From positions 124,001 to 188,000 of the forward strand of contig NW_019173960.1 of assembly GCF_001642475.1 (NCBI RefSeq): a DNA stretch of 64,000 bases, written 5' to 3'. The notes under the pieces were generated by a model. It did not search any database and had not been told where the DNA came from. It was given only the letters and a program-made list of their open reading frames with translations. The translations under genes were made by a program, and so were the position numbers. Positions 34,314-45,121 of the stretch are shown here, in pieces (positions within the stretch are counted from its first letter, which is position 1; every line of letters begins with the position of its first letter). The DNA comes from Fonsecaea monophora (taxonomy: Eukaryota > Ascomycota > Eurotiomycetes > Chaetothyriales > Herpotrichiellaceae).

Positions 34314-35486
34314 TCACTGTCTCCCTGCCCTGTGATACGGGTCAGCCAGATACGATAATACCGTCGTCTCCCTGGGAAGGGACAACTCCCGCTTACCAAA
34401 GTAGAGGAGCCACTTGCCCTGGAATTGCACCAGCCCCTCGGCAAACACCACCTGGTCCACCTGGCCCTTTTGCTCGTTGTCAGCCTCGGGCACCAAGATC
34501 GGCCTTTCGAGCCTTGCGACGGGCCCATCCCTCAGTGCGGGCTGGTACGCGCCATCGCTCACATTCAGCGTCGGCCGAAACGAGCCCGAGGGGTCGATGA
34601 GCATCTGGCCCACCGAGTACTGCTTCTGCGGGTACCCCACACGCCCTGTCGTCATGCCGTTGTATATAAGCAGCCATTTCCCATCTCGCGTCTTGATGGG
34701 CGGTGGTCCGGGTTCGATCAGCCCATTTTCCCACGGATTGAGGGGGCTGGCGAAATATTGGTCGGCGGGCAGTGCTGTCCAGTTCAAGAGGTCCGGCGAC
34801 GTGGCGTGGTAGAAGAAGCTGTCGCCAAAGTACATGTGGTACAGGCCGTCCGGGGTCGGTTCGCTGACAATGGCGCCGGATTTGGACCAATCGATGCGCG
34901 GCGACGGCACGTCGATATCCGAGTACGCCACGTCCCGGTACGAGGGGAACAAGGGCGGGTACTTTTGCCAGTGCAACAGGTCCGTGGATGTGGCGAGACA
35001 GAGCCGCGCCGTCACGCTGTCGTACGCCGTGTAAGTCAGGTAGAAGGTGCCGTTGACGCGGACGATGCGCGGGTCCTCGGTCCCGCCGAGGTGTTCCCAC
35101 GGCTCGGTCGCGTAGACGACGGGGCGGTCGAGGCGGGTGAAGCTGACACCGTCGCTCGACCAGGCCAGCCCGATCGACGACGTCTTGGACGCGTTCTGCG
35201 CCCGGTACAGCAGGAACACGGTCTCGTTGAGCACAATCGCCGTCGGGTTGTACAGGTACGCAGACTCCCAGTTCGCCGCCGGGTTGGGCCTCAAGATAGG
35301 GTTGTGCGCGTACTTGGTGAAGGGTGCGATGGGGAACACCGGCGCCGTGTAGTTGGCCGTTTTCTCTGGCGTTGACGGCGTGATGGTGAAGGGGAGGTCG
35401 CTGGCTGTATGTGGCGGTTCTTGGAACGAAGACGACGACGGTAATACCGAGAGGAGGCCGGCGTTGAGAATATTTTGAAATTTCAT
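34314..35486 (-). CDS. Probable secreted GH130-type glycosidase/phosphorylase
   Basis: Single exon, 390 aa. Residues ~60-170 carry the family signature: NPTAIVLNETVFLLYRAQ, then GLAWSSDGVSF, then GGTEDPRIVRVNGTFYLTY with the EDPR core. Further blade motifs follow (PDGLYHMYFGDS, DGKWLLIYNGM). This matches GH130 (beta-mannoside phosphorylases and mannosidases; DUF377), a five-bladed propeller related to GH43/GH32. The N terminus has a hydrophobic stretch (ILNAGLLSVLP) that could be a weak signal peptide, and six sequons (NYT, NET, NAS, NGT, NWT, NVS) favour secretion. Third positions are strongly G/C, far more than in the pseudogene beside it, and antisense frames are open as a result. Lack of introns, odd composition and a mainly bacterial family suggest horizontal acquisition, which is inference. 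The substrate is unknown. Confidence 0.75.
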   Translation of the reverse strand: MKFQNILNAGLLSVLPSSSSFQEPPHTASDLPFTITPSTPEKTANYTAPVFPIAPFTKYAHNPILRPNPAANWESAYLYNPTAIVLNETVFLLYRAQNASKTSSIGLAWSSDGVSFTRLDRPVVYATEPWEHLGGTEDPRIVRVNGTFYLTYTAYDSVTARLCLATSTDLLHWQKYPPLFPSYRDVAYSDIDVPSPRIDWSKSGAIVSEPTPDGLYHMYFGDSFFYHATSPDLLNWTALPADQYFASPLNPWENGLIEPGPPPIKTRDGKWLLIYNGMTTGRVGYPQKQYSVGQMLIDPSGSFRPTLNVSDGAYQPALRDGPVARLERPILVPEADNEQKGQVDQVVFAEGLVQFQGKWLLYFGKRELSLPRETTVLSYLADPYHRAGRQ

Positions 35487-36911
35487 CGTCTACTTCTTCC
35501 CTCTGGAAGGTCTGATATGTAGAGTAGAGTTTGCGTAATATCTGACTGACTGATGCGCGACGACTATTCAAAAGATAACACACGGCCTTGGGTAAATATA
35601 CCTCGTACGTCGTACGATTATAGTTCTGGATAAATCATTTGTTACGAGGTATGTCTAAACACCCGGGGAAGAACCCGTTGAGAACTGAGTCGATCCTCCA
35701 CCCTGAGTTGAGGTGAGGTGAATACCTCCCAGCCCAGGTACCAGCCACCAGCCACCGATTACCTGCCACCTGAAGAGCTAGCTAGCGAGCTGTCAGCGCC
35801 CACACACGCGAACAAATGACTCTTGCATATCCCGTAGACATGGCATGTCATGGTCAGGGGTATGAACGGGGTATATACCTCGTACAGTGTATCTCACGCT
35901 TGTATTGTGTCCATGTTCAGGGGGTGTATCCACTTGTATACCGACTACGAGGTGCTATGGGGCACCAAAAATTAGGCTGAACCGAGTAGTTCAAGGGATA
36001 TTCGGGATGCGGAGAATATATTCTTCCGATACTCCGCAATACTCCAACTCCAACTCTTCTCACTCACCCCCACACGACATTTCTTGTATGGGTGTGCCCA
36101 CGCGCTCGACCACCCAACTCACTGTGTCTGCCGAGTGACCAACCGACCAACTGACCACCCTGGCCGCATTAGTTTCCAACCATCCACCCTCCTTGGCAAC
36201 AAAAATCGAAGTATATCAAAATCTATACTAACCTCTTCTCTTCAAGAGACCAAAAGATTTCTTGAGAAACAAAAACAATCAACAGTCAGGATTCCCACCT
36301 GGTCACCCACGGTAGTACTAACTGACCGGCATGTGGCTTAAGTACGGCTGAGCGAACGGGAAGCCCTGTATTCCACATCCTATGGTCGATTGCGGAGGAA
36401 TATCTGACATTACAGCTGATAAATGTGAAAAAGTTAAAGAGTTGAGGCAGTGGTAGTAAAGTTCTACTTGAGATATGGATACGACCCGATTTTCTCGTTC
36501 GTGTCAACCATAATAATAGACCAGCGTACTTGTTTCCGGTGAGTCAGGTCTGTAGAAGAACACAACAGAGGAAAACCAAGTAGATCCCTTTGCAAGAGCT
36601 AGCTGGAAAAAGAGTCTGCTTTCTTCACTCACAACCGACATTTTCATCACGAATCATCTAACCCCTGCCTGCACCGAGTAAACCCGCCTGGTCACTAGAA
36701 TGTCTCGTTATCAAGACCCTCCTGTGATTCTATTCTCGGTTCAACCGTCTTTATCCCCTCCAGAATGAACGACCGAGTTCGAAAATTCCAAGGTAACTCG
36801 CCCGTACGTAAACCTGAACCAGTCCCGCGTCGTCGACACCCCGGCCCTCTATCATCTCTCACACCAAATCACCCACGTCCTTGTGGGGCCAATCTCTGCA
36901 GCAAACTAGAT
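35487..36911. promoter_or_regulatory. Upstream region of the GH130 gene with repeated TACCTCGTA motifs
   Basis: About 1.4 kb between the GH130 start and the 3' end of nup98-nup96. ATACCTCGTA and its reverse complement occur at 35598-35607 and 35643-35652, with further copies at 35875-35885 (ATACCTCGTAC) and a partial one near 35946 (TACGAGGTG). A direct CCAGCCACC-type repeat lies at about 35745-35772. The rest is AT-richer and shows no gene. Confidence 0.45.
35598..35652. repeat. Perfect 10-nt inverted repeat ATACCTCGTA / TACGAGGTAT
   Basis: The arms are at 35598-35607 and 35643-35652 with a 35-nt spacer that itself contains GTACGTCGTAC. The left arm lies 112 nt upstream of the GH130 ATG at 35486. 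The motif recurs at 35875, so it may be a paired transcription-factor site; hairpin formation is also possible. Confidence 0.6.
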
Positions 36912-39900
36912 TCACCGTGCCATGGCCATTACACCACGATAATAATCCACCCCCAAAGTTCGTGCATGCACGAGCCTCGCGTCCGTCGTAAGGGGAAGGT
37001 CGAGGATATGTCTCTGCTCGCACAGGTAATGTCAGTACACTGCTCACATGCAACAGCAAATCAAATACCTGGCAACATACCTGCTCACTGACGCCATTGT
37101 CCATCTCCAGCTCCAGCTCCAAAGCCTTTGCAACCATTCGTCCCATCTCGCGCAGCGCAACCATCTCCTCAAGCTTCTCGCGGTCCTTGTTCAAGTCTGT
37201 GTGGCTCGATCTAGGCCCTGTCGCGGCATGTTTAAATCGTGCGTTCAACTCCGTCAGTGACACTTGAAGTCGGGCAAGCAGTGCTCTCTTCGACGTGCCT
37301 TCGGCAGAACCACGTCGTTGTGCCTGAGAGGTATCCATCAGCGCCATCAGTTCTGTAAAATCCGTGTAGACTTGTCCGCCGTCTTTCCATTCCGTTGACC
37401 CTGTAGCGCTGTCGCTCGCCACGGCGGCATTGACCTTTCCCTCTGCCTCATCTCCGAACCACCCCAACACCTCTCGAAGAGTGTTCCAGTCTTCGTCAAT
37501 GACCAGTCGTGGAGCTACACGGTGAAGGAAGCAATCATGAGCGCTGCCAAAGTCTCCCGCCGCTAAGAGATAGTTCAATTCTGCAAGGGGATTATTGCAT
37601 GAACGCGCGTGAAGAGCTTTGGACTGGTGAATCCATGATGCAGGAATCCGGAGAGATGCAGTGAAAGCGGTCCACAAGGACGAATCTTGACTGGTTGTGG
37701 CGCTGTCGGTACGTGGTGCATACGGTAATGTTGCGGCATGGTGATTGAAGAGGTGGCGGATCTGAGCAGCCCGCTGAGATGGTTTGGAGAGGTGGAGAAG
37801 TGCATAGACCGCGCCCAGCGTATTTGTGCGTGCCGAGTGCTCGAAAGCGAGTGACATGGCTAGGTCGTCGGATCTGTCCTGGTCAATTGACACCCCTGGT
37901 ATCGTGGCAACAATGGTGTGATGGAGGCGGAAAGTTCTCCAAGAATCCCAAGGCTGTGACAGAGCCGAAAGGGCCTGAGGGATTACCGGCTTCTCGACCC
38001 GACCGCTGGCAGAAGGTGTCGTCCTGCTACCAGCCCTGGCTTTGGTGGACCCATTATTGCTCGCAAAAATCTTCAACACCACCCACAGAGGATCCTCATC
38101 CTCGTGCTCCCCACGCAGAGGCGTAGCCGATTCAAGCCCTGAACTCAAATTTTCCTGGAAATCCGCGACCACTTCCCAGATCTCTCCGTCCTTGTGCCTT
38201 CCATACCAGAAGCACAACGCAAAAGCCTGAATCCAGTCCAATTCAAACTTTTCAGAGATGGCGAAGGTCGACGCCCGATCTTCGACAGGCACATTCTGCT
38301 TTCCCTGCACAATGCAGGTGTTTCCCGACAATATCTCGTACAGTGCACGTATCTCCTCGCTCATTTCGGAAATCACCCCCTGTCCGCGCCATGCAGAGAT
38401 TTGATCAGCCATGTCATCCTGGAAAGCTGCATCTGCCTGTCCGATTTGTGCGACCAACAATGCAAGGTGAAAGTCCTTCTCTTGCATGAGCGCGTCACAC
38501 GCAGCATGAGTGCCGTTCGCCGTAAGTTGCATAATGGCTGCTGTTGCGCCGTTGAGTTTGGAGGCGTCTTCGATACGCTCGCCGTGGCGGCGCCATATTA
38601 GCTCCGAGAAATACTTCGAAAGGCGATCCTTGCGGATGCGCAAATCGAACTCACGGTGTTGCTGGCGATTTAGGCCTTGAGTAAACTCGTCCTCGTAGTC
38701 ATCGAAAAGGACATGAAGTAATTCGTAGATGTCCAGTTCGTCGGGAGGACAGCGCTGCTGTATGAGGTGATTCTTGACTTGAGAGAACGAGATGGCATCG
38801 TGTTTGACCAGGGGAACATTGTCCACGAGCACCACTTGAGCATCTGTCAAGATTGACTTGACATACGTAGTAACCTGAATGAAATTGTCAGACAATATCA
38901 CCAACACGGACATATCTGTATACCCGTACATTATCAATGCTAACTGGTTGGAGAGAAGTCATCAGAACCTCCCGACCTGTAGCTTCGGTTTGCGCCAGCA
39001 CCTTTGCGATCCAATCCCTTTCGTCGCCAGGAGCGCTGGATGTGGATGACTTGTAAACAAGCTGACCAGTAGACGTGAAATGAGGCTTGAAACTCGCGTG
39101 CCAGAGCTTATCGTTTTCACCAAGCTCAGTGGAATCATCTCGCATTTGGTCTTCGAATGTCTTCGCGCGCTTTGCATAGGGGAACTAGAACATGAAATGT
39201 TTCAGTAAATGTGTTTCTCATTAAACTACCTACATATATATGTGCTATCGGTGACCGCAACATGTGCCTCCGAGCCCTGGACATTGTGTAATGATGCGAA
39301 CATCACGTCCTCACTTCCATGTCACGACAAACCGACTGATCACGGCCACAGGATTCAAAGGCACAGGAGGTCAAAAGGAATGGGAGGGAGAAGAATAGGG
39401 GTAGGGAATTCAAACCTCAAAATCCGGACCAGCCTGCGGCTTTCCCTTCTTTCCCTTCAATTCGGCCATTCTTTCCTCGTGTCTGCTGAAAAGCGAATTC
39501 ATAATGTCGATACTCGTTCGAAATTCACTCTTGTTGACGTTCTTGTTGAAGTCAAAACTCGGTTTCATTGGTTCGTACGTGCGGTCCAGAAGGACTTTGC
39601 TCTGCACCTGTCGAAGAGCATCACGGTTCTGTTTTCGTGGACTGATGGTGCGTTGGAGTTGTTCCGCCCAGTCCCCGTCAATGTTGATGAGCGCCTTGCC
39701 GGGTGTGCCCGCAGTGCTCGGCTTGAGGATCGGTTTGCTGGGACTAACAATAGGTGGAGGATATGAGCCTACCATGCTCACTTCGTTGTCGGTGTCTTCG
39801 TAATCGGAATCGTCTTCTTCCATTTCAGAATCCTCGGCACCTTCCTCAATTGTCTGAGCCGCAGGAACGTCGTCACTATAGTCAACAACGGACTGCCGAC

Positions 39901-42900
39901 CATACCCACCAGGTAGAGTTTTTTGTTTGAACGCAAATGTATCATCGTTACCATCAAGCTCGTCATCATCATGTACTTCACTGTCAACGTCCATCCCCGA
40001 ACTTTCGGTGGAGCGGGCGCTGTTCAGTGAGTCAGGGGGAGCAGACAGCAGACTCTGGCCCATGTCGTCGTCTTCGTCGTAGTCCAAACCATAGCGGGTG
40101 TAGTGAGGGACACGGAACGTCCATACACCCGTGGTCACTTCGTAGTTCACGAATTCGGTACCATGCATCTTCTTGAGACGATTGACATGCTTCTCGAAGA
40201 TGGGTCCGCTTGTGGCAGAAGAAGGCTGACCCCGGGATCGTGGCCAGGAGTTCTCAATGGAAATTGTCGACGGCACGTTCAAGCCCTTGCCCACCGGTGG
40301 TTTGGAACTGGCATCAGGATAGACGGTGACTGATCGCAGACGAATTTCCACAATCTTCTCATAGAGATCATCCAGAGGGATGCTTGTTAGATCAACAGGA
40401 CCGTTGAACACAACCTTACCACACCCTTTTCGGCCAACCTCGAATCCGACAAATCGGGACAGCTTCTCACGAGGCATCTTGCTCAGCTCAGCACGAGTAG
40501 GTTTCATCCAGTAGTCCCCAGGTTGAGGATCTGGCTTGGCTTGGACGGTCGTCTTCCTGGAGATCACGTCATCAGACTCGCGATCTTCTGGAACAACAGC
40601 GAGCTCATTGCCGCGAGCTGGTTCGGCCTCAGATGTTGTCGTGCCATTCACAGTACGGCTAGCTGCAGACCCATCAGCCTCGTCTTTGTCACTCTCGGTT
40701 CTCACCAAGGCTCCAGATTCGCCATTCAACGCCCCGTTTGAACCCCCAGTGGTATCTTTGTCGAAGCTCACGCGTTTCTTCAGCTTGTTCGCCGGTTCGC
40801 TGGTCGACGACGGTTCACCATTTGTAACAACAGCAACTTCATTGTTCCCATTGACTGACTGGCTGAGAGCATTTGTTGGGAAAGCAGGGAGTGAAGGTCG
40901 GCTGAAAAGATCGTTTCTGATGCTCCGATCAATCGTCAACCTACGCATATTTCCACTTGACCATCTGGTATTTGTGGAAGCAAACGCATTAGGGCTAAGC
41001 ACGCCTTCGCCATCTCCTGCAAAGTGAGACCTCAAATTGTTGGTAGATGCACTCTTGCCAAATGAGCGGCCGAAGCTGCCTCCATTGAAGGAACGGCTAC
41101 CGTACATGCTGCTACTTAAGCCACTTCCGCCAGGTGTGCTGGCCGCACTGTTTGGTGTGCCATAGGTCGAATAAGAGAACCCGAAGCCAGATCGTCTAGG
41201 TGGCGTCATGTAACGAGATTGATTGAGTCTGAGGCTCGGCGGTGGCTTTGATTGACTCTCCTTCAACTTCTGGGTGGCAGACAAAGGTGTGAAAAGTGGC
41301 TTTGAATTATCCGGTGTAGGCACGGGCAGCCCAGTCCAGATAGAGGTTTGCCCATAAGGGTTAGGATCATTCAAGGACGAAACCTTGAAATCTGGTTGCT
41401 GTTGATTCTGTTGGTTATTTTGGGAAGTGCCGAACAGGCCTCCAAAGCCACCAGTTGAGCCACCGAAGCCGCCCTGCTGGTTGTTCGTAGTGTTGAAGAG
41501 AGAACCGGTGGCAGGTTTGTTGACAGTATTTCCAAAGGAAAACCCTGAACCTGTGTTCGTATTTGTGGGTGCGAACAAGCCTCCTGGCTGTTGTTGGTTG
41601 TTGGAATTTCCAAAAATACCTCCACCAGTATTGGTGCCAGTGTTCCCGAATGTGCTCCCGCCAAATATACCACCCGGTTTCTGCTGATTGTTGGCATTAG
41701 ATCCGAACATAGACGTACCCTGGGTGTTGTTAGTGCCAAACATACCACCACTGGTAGCGGTATTGGTGTTGGTGTTGTTGCCAAAAATGCCACCACTGGT
41801 GGGTGCGTTGTTGTTATTGCCGAAGGGACCACCTTGCTGTTGATTCTGATTTGCTGATGCTCCAAACGCTGTGTTGTTGAAAAGTGAGGGCTTTTGCTGT
41901 TGCTGATTGGCATTGTTCCCGAACATTCCTCCAGGTTGTTGTTGATTCCCACCAAATGCATTAGTGTTCGCGGTATTGGTGTTATTGCCAAACAAACCAT
42001 TTCCGGTGTTCGTATTGGCAGTGTTGGCGTTGCCGAACGAGAATGCCGAGGGAGTACTTGATGAGGTGTTAAACAATCCTGGCTTACTCTGGTTTTGGTT
42101 CTGATTGAAGAGACCCCCTCCTGACCCGAACCCCGTGCTCCCGCTACCGAATGCATTTGTCGCAGTGTTGGAGGTTCCGAAGAGGGTATTAGAAGGCGCA
42201 GCAGAGGACTGCTGGCCGAACAGATTTGTACCAGCAGGCTTGTTTCCGAACAGGCTATTACCGCCACCAAAACCGGTCGTTGCTGTATTGGAGCCGAAGC
42301 CTGATGAGGACGTGGTTGTCGTGCCGAAAGGATTCGTGTTCGTGTTTGTGCCAAAACCAGTGTTGCTTGTGCCAAAGCCCCCAAAAGTGCTTGAACCAAA
42401 CCCACCCGCCTGGCCCGTGGAGTTTCCATACCTGCGGCCAGCATTGTAATCTGCTAGTCGCAACTCTTCGAATGAGTACTTTTGGTAGGGTGGCATAAAG
42501 TTGATGCTCTGGTAGTTACTGGATAGGCCTGCAGCTTCCTTTTCGAGCGTGGGCGCATATGGCGTGGAAGCGGTGCCCTCGGATGGAGGGACAGGTTGAT
42601 TGCTTAGAGCCGTTCCGCTGCCAGCAGCACCGAATGGGCTTGAAGTCGATCCAAAACCGCCAGTTGTCCCTGCACCTCCTTGACCAAACATGGGAGTCGA
42701 GTTGGTACCGGAACCAAAAGCAGGTTTCGACGCGCTTCCAAAACTGAAGCTTGAACCCCCAGTGTTATTGCCAAAGGCATTGTTGGTGCTTCCAAATCCA
42801 CTTCCCGACCCAAATCCAGTATTTGTGTTTGAGCTGCCAAATAGTCCACCTGTTGTGTTTGTGGTTGTCGATCCGAAAGGGTTCGAGGCAGGCTTGTTGC

Positions 42901-43449
42901 CAAAGAGGGAGCCGGACGTATTGGTATTGCCACCAAAACCTTGAGAACTCATCGTTAGTTTTTTGGTCTGAATGGAAGGTGAAGAAGTCGCATCATCAAC
43001 AAGGGTGAAATTGATAGGAGACAGTCGTCGCTTGGACCCTTGTTGGGGAGTCCTCAACCGAGACATTTGTTACGAGGGAAGATTTACGACAACAAGAGAG
43101 AGAGACTCTTGGACAAGGAACATGGGGATATCGCAGGTCAGGCAGTGCAAAAATGTCAAGACTCTTTGCCTAATGAAAGAATGATTCACACACCACTAGT
43201 GTTAGAGCCGAATGTGCTGCCTCCAAATGGATTTGCTGGCGCAGTGCTGGAACCAAAGCCAGTAGTGCTCGTGTTTGTACCGAACCCTGAATCACAAAGA
43301 AAAACATCAGAGGGCCTCCTTGTCTGACCTGATCCGAGTTCTGACTTACCTGTACTAGTATTGGTATTGCTGCCGAACCCTCCAAATCCCGTGTTTTGAG
43401 TATTGTTGCTCGACCCGAAGGAGAAACCGCCGCCACCGCCAAAAGACAT
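36912..43449 (-). CDS. nup98-nup96: Nucleoporin Nup98-Nup96 precursor
   Basis: Six proposed exons (43449-43350, 43286-43194, 42939-39416, 39184-38930, 38874-37081, 37013-36912) give 1,955 aa. The N-terminal half is FG/GLFG-rich. It contains an early GLEBS-like Gle2-binding segment (INFMPPYQKYSFEELRLADY) and many GxFG repeats. The autoproteolytic domain has FVGFEVGRKGCGKVVFNGPV and ends with WTFRVPHYTRYGLDY. The C-terminal half is Nup96 (FTQGLNRQQHREFDLRIRKDRLS, then an alpha-solenoid). The family is made as one chain and cut into an FG nucleoporin and a Y-complex scaffold subunit at the nuclear pore. The fourth exon could end at 38924 instead (two extra codons). The last exon was chosen because it gives a protein-like C terminus (LPLTTDARLVHARTLGVDYY) in phase. 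The 254-nt second intron and a GTTTGA donor at 39415 are the weaker joints. Confidence 0.85.
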
Positions 43450-44188
43450 GTTGGCGGGTATCGAGGCGCGTCTTTGCGCAATTTTCGGAAGCGAAGGATG
43501 AGATTTATGAAGACAAAAAAAAGAGCGGACGAATCGATTGGAATGAGGATTGGAATGAGAATAGAAAAGTGGTCTAAGAAATTCGTGACGCGCCCAAAAA
43601 GACGAGGGTTCGAGTCGACCCGGGGATATCGCAGGCAGAAGAGCTCTGTGGATGAAAGTGATCGATTCACCCCTCGACGACTCGGCGCCTGAATACGCTC
43701 GAGGTAACTTTTCGACCAAATAGAAGAATAAGAGGAGGATGAACGCGCCCCAAGGGAGGTGGATGGAGATGATTTGACCTTCGCTATGAGCTGCGGATCT
43801 CTGCACTTAGGCTGCCAAGTCGAGATCACATGACTCGCTCTGACAGGCTTGACTCGTGTAGCAGGCGCCAAATCACTCTGTACGTCATTTCGAATTGTTT
43901 TCGATTTCTGACAATGCACCGATTGTGAACAGGCTGAAACCTGACTGGGGTACATCCACTACCCACACTTTGTCTCTTTTCCTGCTGTTTGCTCTCTGAA
44001 CCCTTGCCTGTGCGCTCCTGAACCGCACCCCATTTCCCCAGAAATCGGTCCGATTGCAACGAAGCGCATACGAATTACTCTTTAGTCTTCCTCAACATCT
44101 GGCTAAAAGAGTGATCACCCCATCAGAGGCCTGTAACAGGACTTGCGCAGTCGTTGGCAACAGGATATATTCTTCAGATATCGTGAGG
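43450..44188. promoter_or_regulatory. Divergent region between nup98-nup96 and get2
   Basis: 739 nt separating two divergent starts; it holds both promoters. The sequence GGTTCGAGTC at about 43608 resembles a tRNA B box, but no tRNA fold could be drawn around it. Confidence 0.45.
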
Positions 44189-45121
44189 ATGGCTGAGATG
44201 GAAGAGACGCCAGCGCAGCGACAAGCTCGCATTCGCCGACAGAAGCGGGAAGCGAAAATCACAGGCTCAGCGGCAGAGAGACTGGACAAGATTACAAGAT
44301 TGAGTGGAAGGACCCCGGAAAGCAGTGAGTGATACTCTAGGCACAGATCTGTCGTGCTTGAACAGGAAATCATTTGCACGCGACATGCGACTACAGGACA
44401 TTTGCCAGAAAAAGCAGGCTAAGAGGTTCTACTCACAGTGCGCAACGAAACCCCAGTTTCAACGCCACCTCCAAGATCTCCTCCAGAATCGATGGATCCA
44501 CCGCCTGGAGGACCCGGTGCCTCGCCGACGGCGGAACAGCTAAAAGCGCAGGAGGAGTACTTGAAGGCAATGTTGCGACAGCCCTTGTCACAAGGAGGAC
44601 CAGGCCAAACACAGGAGGAAGACCCGATGTTGAAGATGCTGCAAACAATGATAGGAGGAATGGATAGTTCAACAGATCCCAATGCTCCTGGTGGGATGGG
44701 TGCTGGCCCCGGATTGTCTCCCGACGACATCTCAAAGGTAACGGGCCTTCCTTCCTTCCTCACGAACATGGTGATGGGAGATCCGAAGGCGCCACCTAGC
44801 CAGGCCGAGATACAGGCGACACGCTTCTGGAAAGCCGTGCATGTTATTTTCGCCTTGATGGCGGGCTTCTACCTGGTATTCCGCATACATGAATCCACTC
44901 AAACGTATGGTGAGAATCCACCGGCACCAGCGACCTTCCAGAACCCGTTTGTTGTGTTCATGACCGGAGAACTAGTGGTCCAGGGCGCAAGAGCAGTATC
45001 AAAAGGCCAGTCGGGCAAAAGCGGAATAAGGCTGTGGATACAAATGGGCAAGGAATTCATCGGGGACGGCGCGATTATGGTGTTCATGCTGGGATTAGCG
45101 TCCTGGATGAAAGGAAGCTGA
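44189..45121 (+). CDS. get2: GET complex subunit Get2
   Basis: Two exons (44189-44324 and 44439-45121) give 272 aa. The N terminus (MAEMEETPAQRQARIRRQKR) has the basic RRxKR motif by which Get2 captures the ATPase Get3. A Pro/Gly-rich linker follows. The C-terminal half has three hydrophobic segments: FWKAVHVIFALMAGFYLVF, NPFVVFMTGELVVQGA and GDGAIMVFMLGLASWM. The family forms, with Get1, the endoplasmic reticulum receptor for inserting tail-anchored proteins. The 114-nt intron (donor A|GTGAGT, acceptor ACTCACAG) splits an ATG codon and keeps frame. The similarity is in layout and short motifs, since Get2 proteins diverge quickly, but the combination is characteristic. Confidence 0.85.

Noticed and set aside
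34425..35583. Long open frames overlapping the GH130 gene (plus strand 34425-35375; minus strand, other frame, 34480-35583)
   Set aside because: They are Arg/Val-rich shadows produced by the high G/C content at third positions and have no domain; the GH130 frame has clear family motifs.
43600..43625. GGTTCGAGTC, similar to a tRNA B box
   Set aside because: No five-pair T stem, anticodon arm or acceptor stem could be drawn around it.
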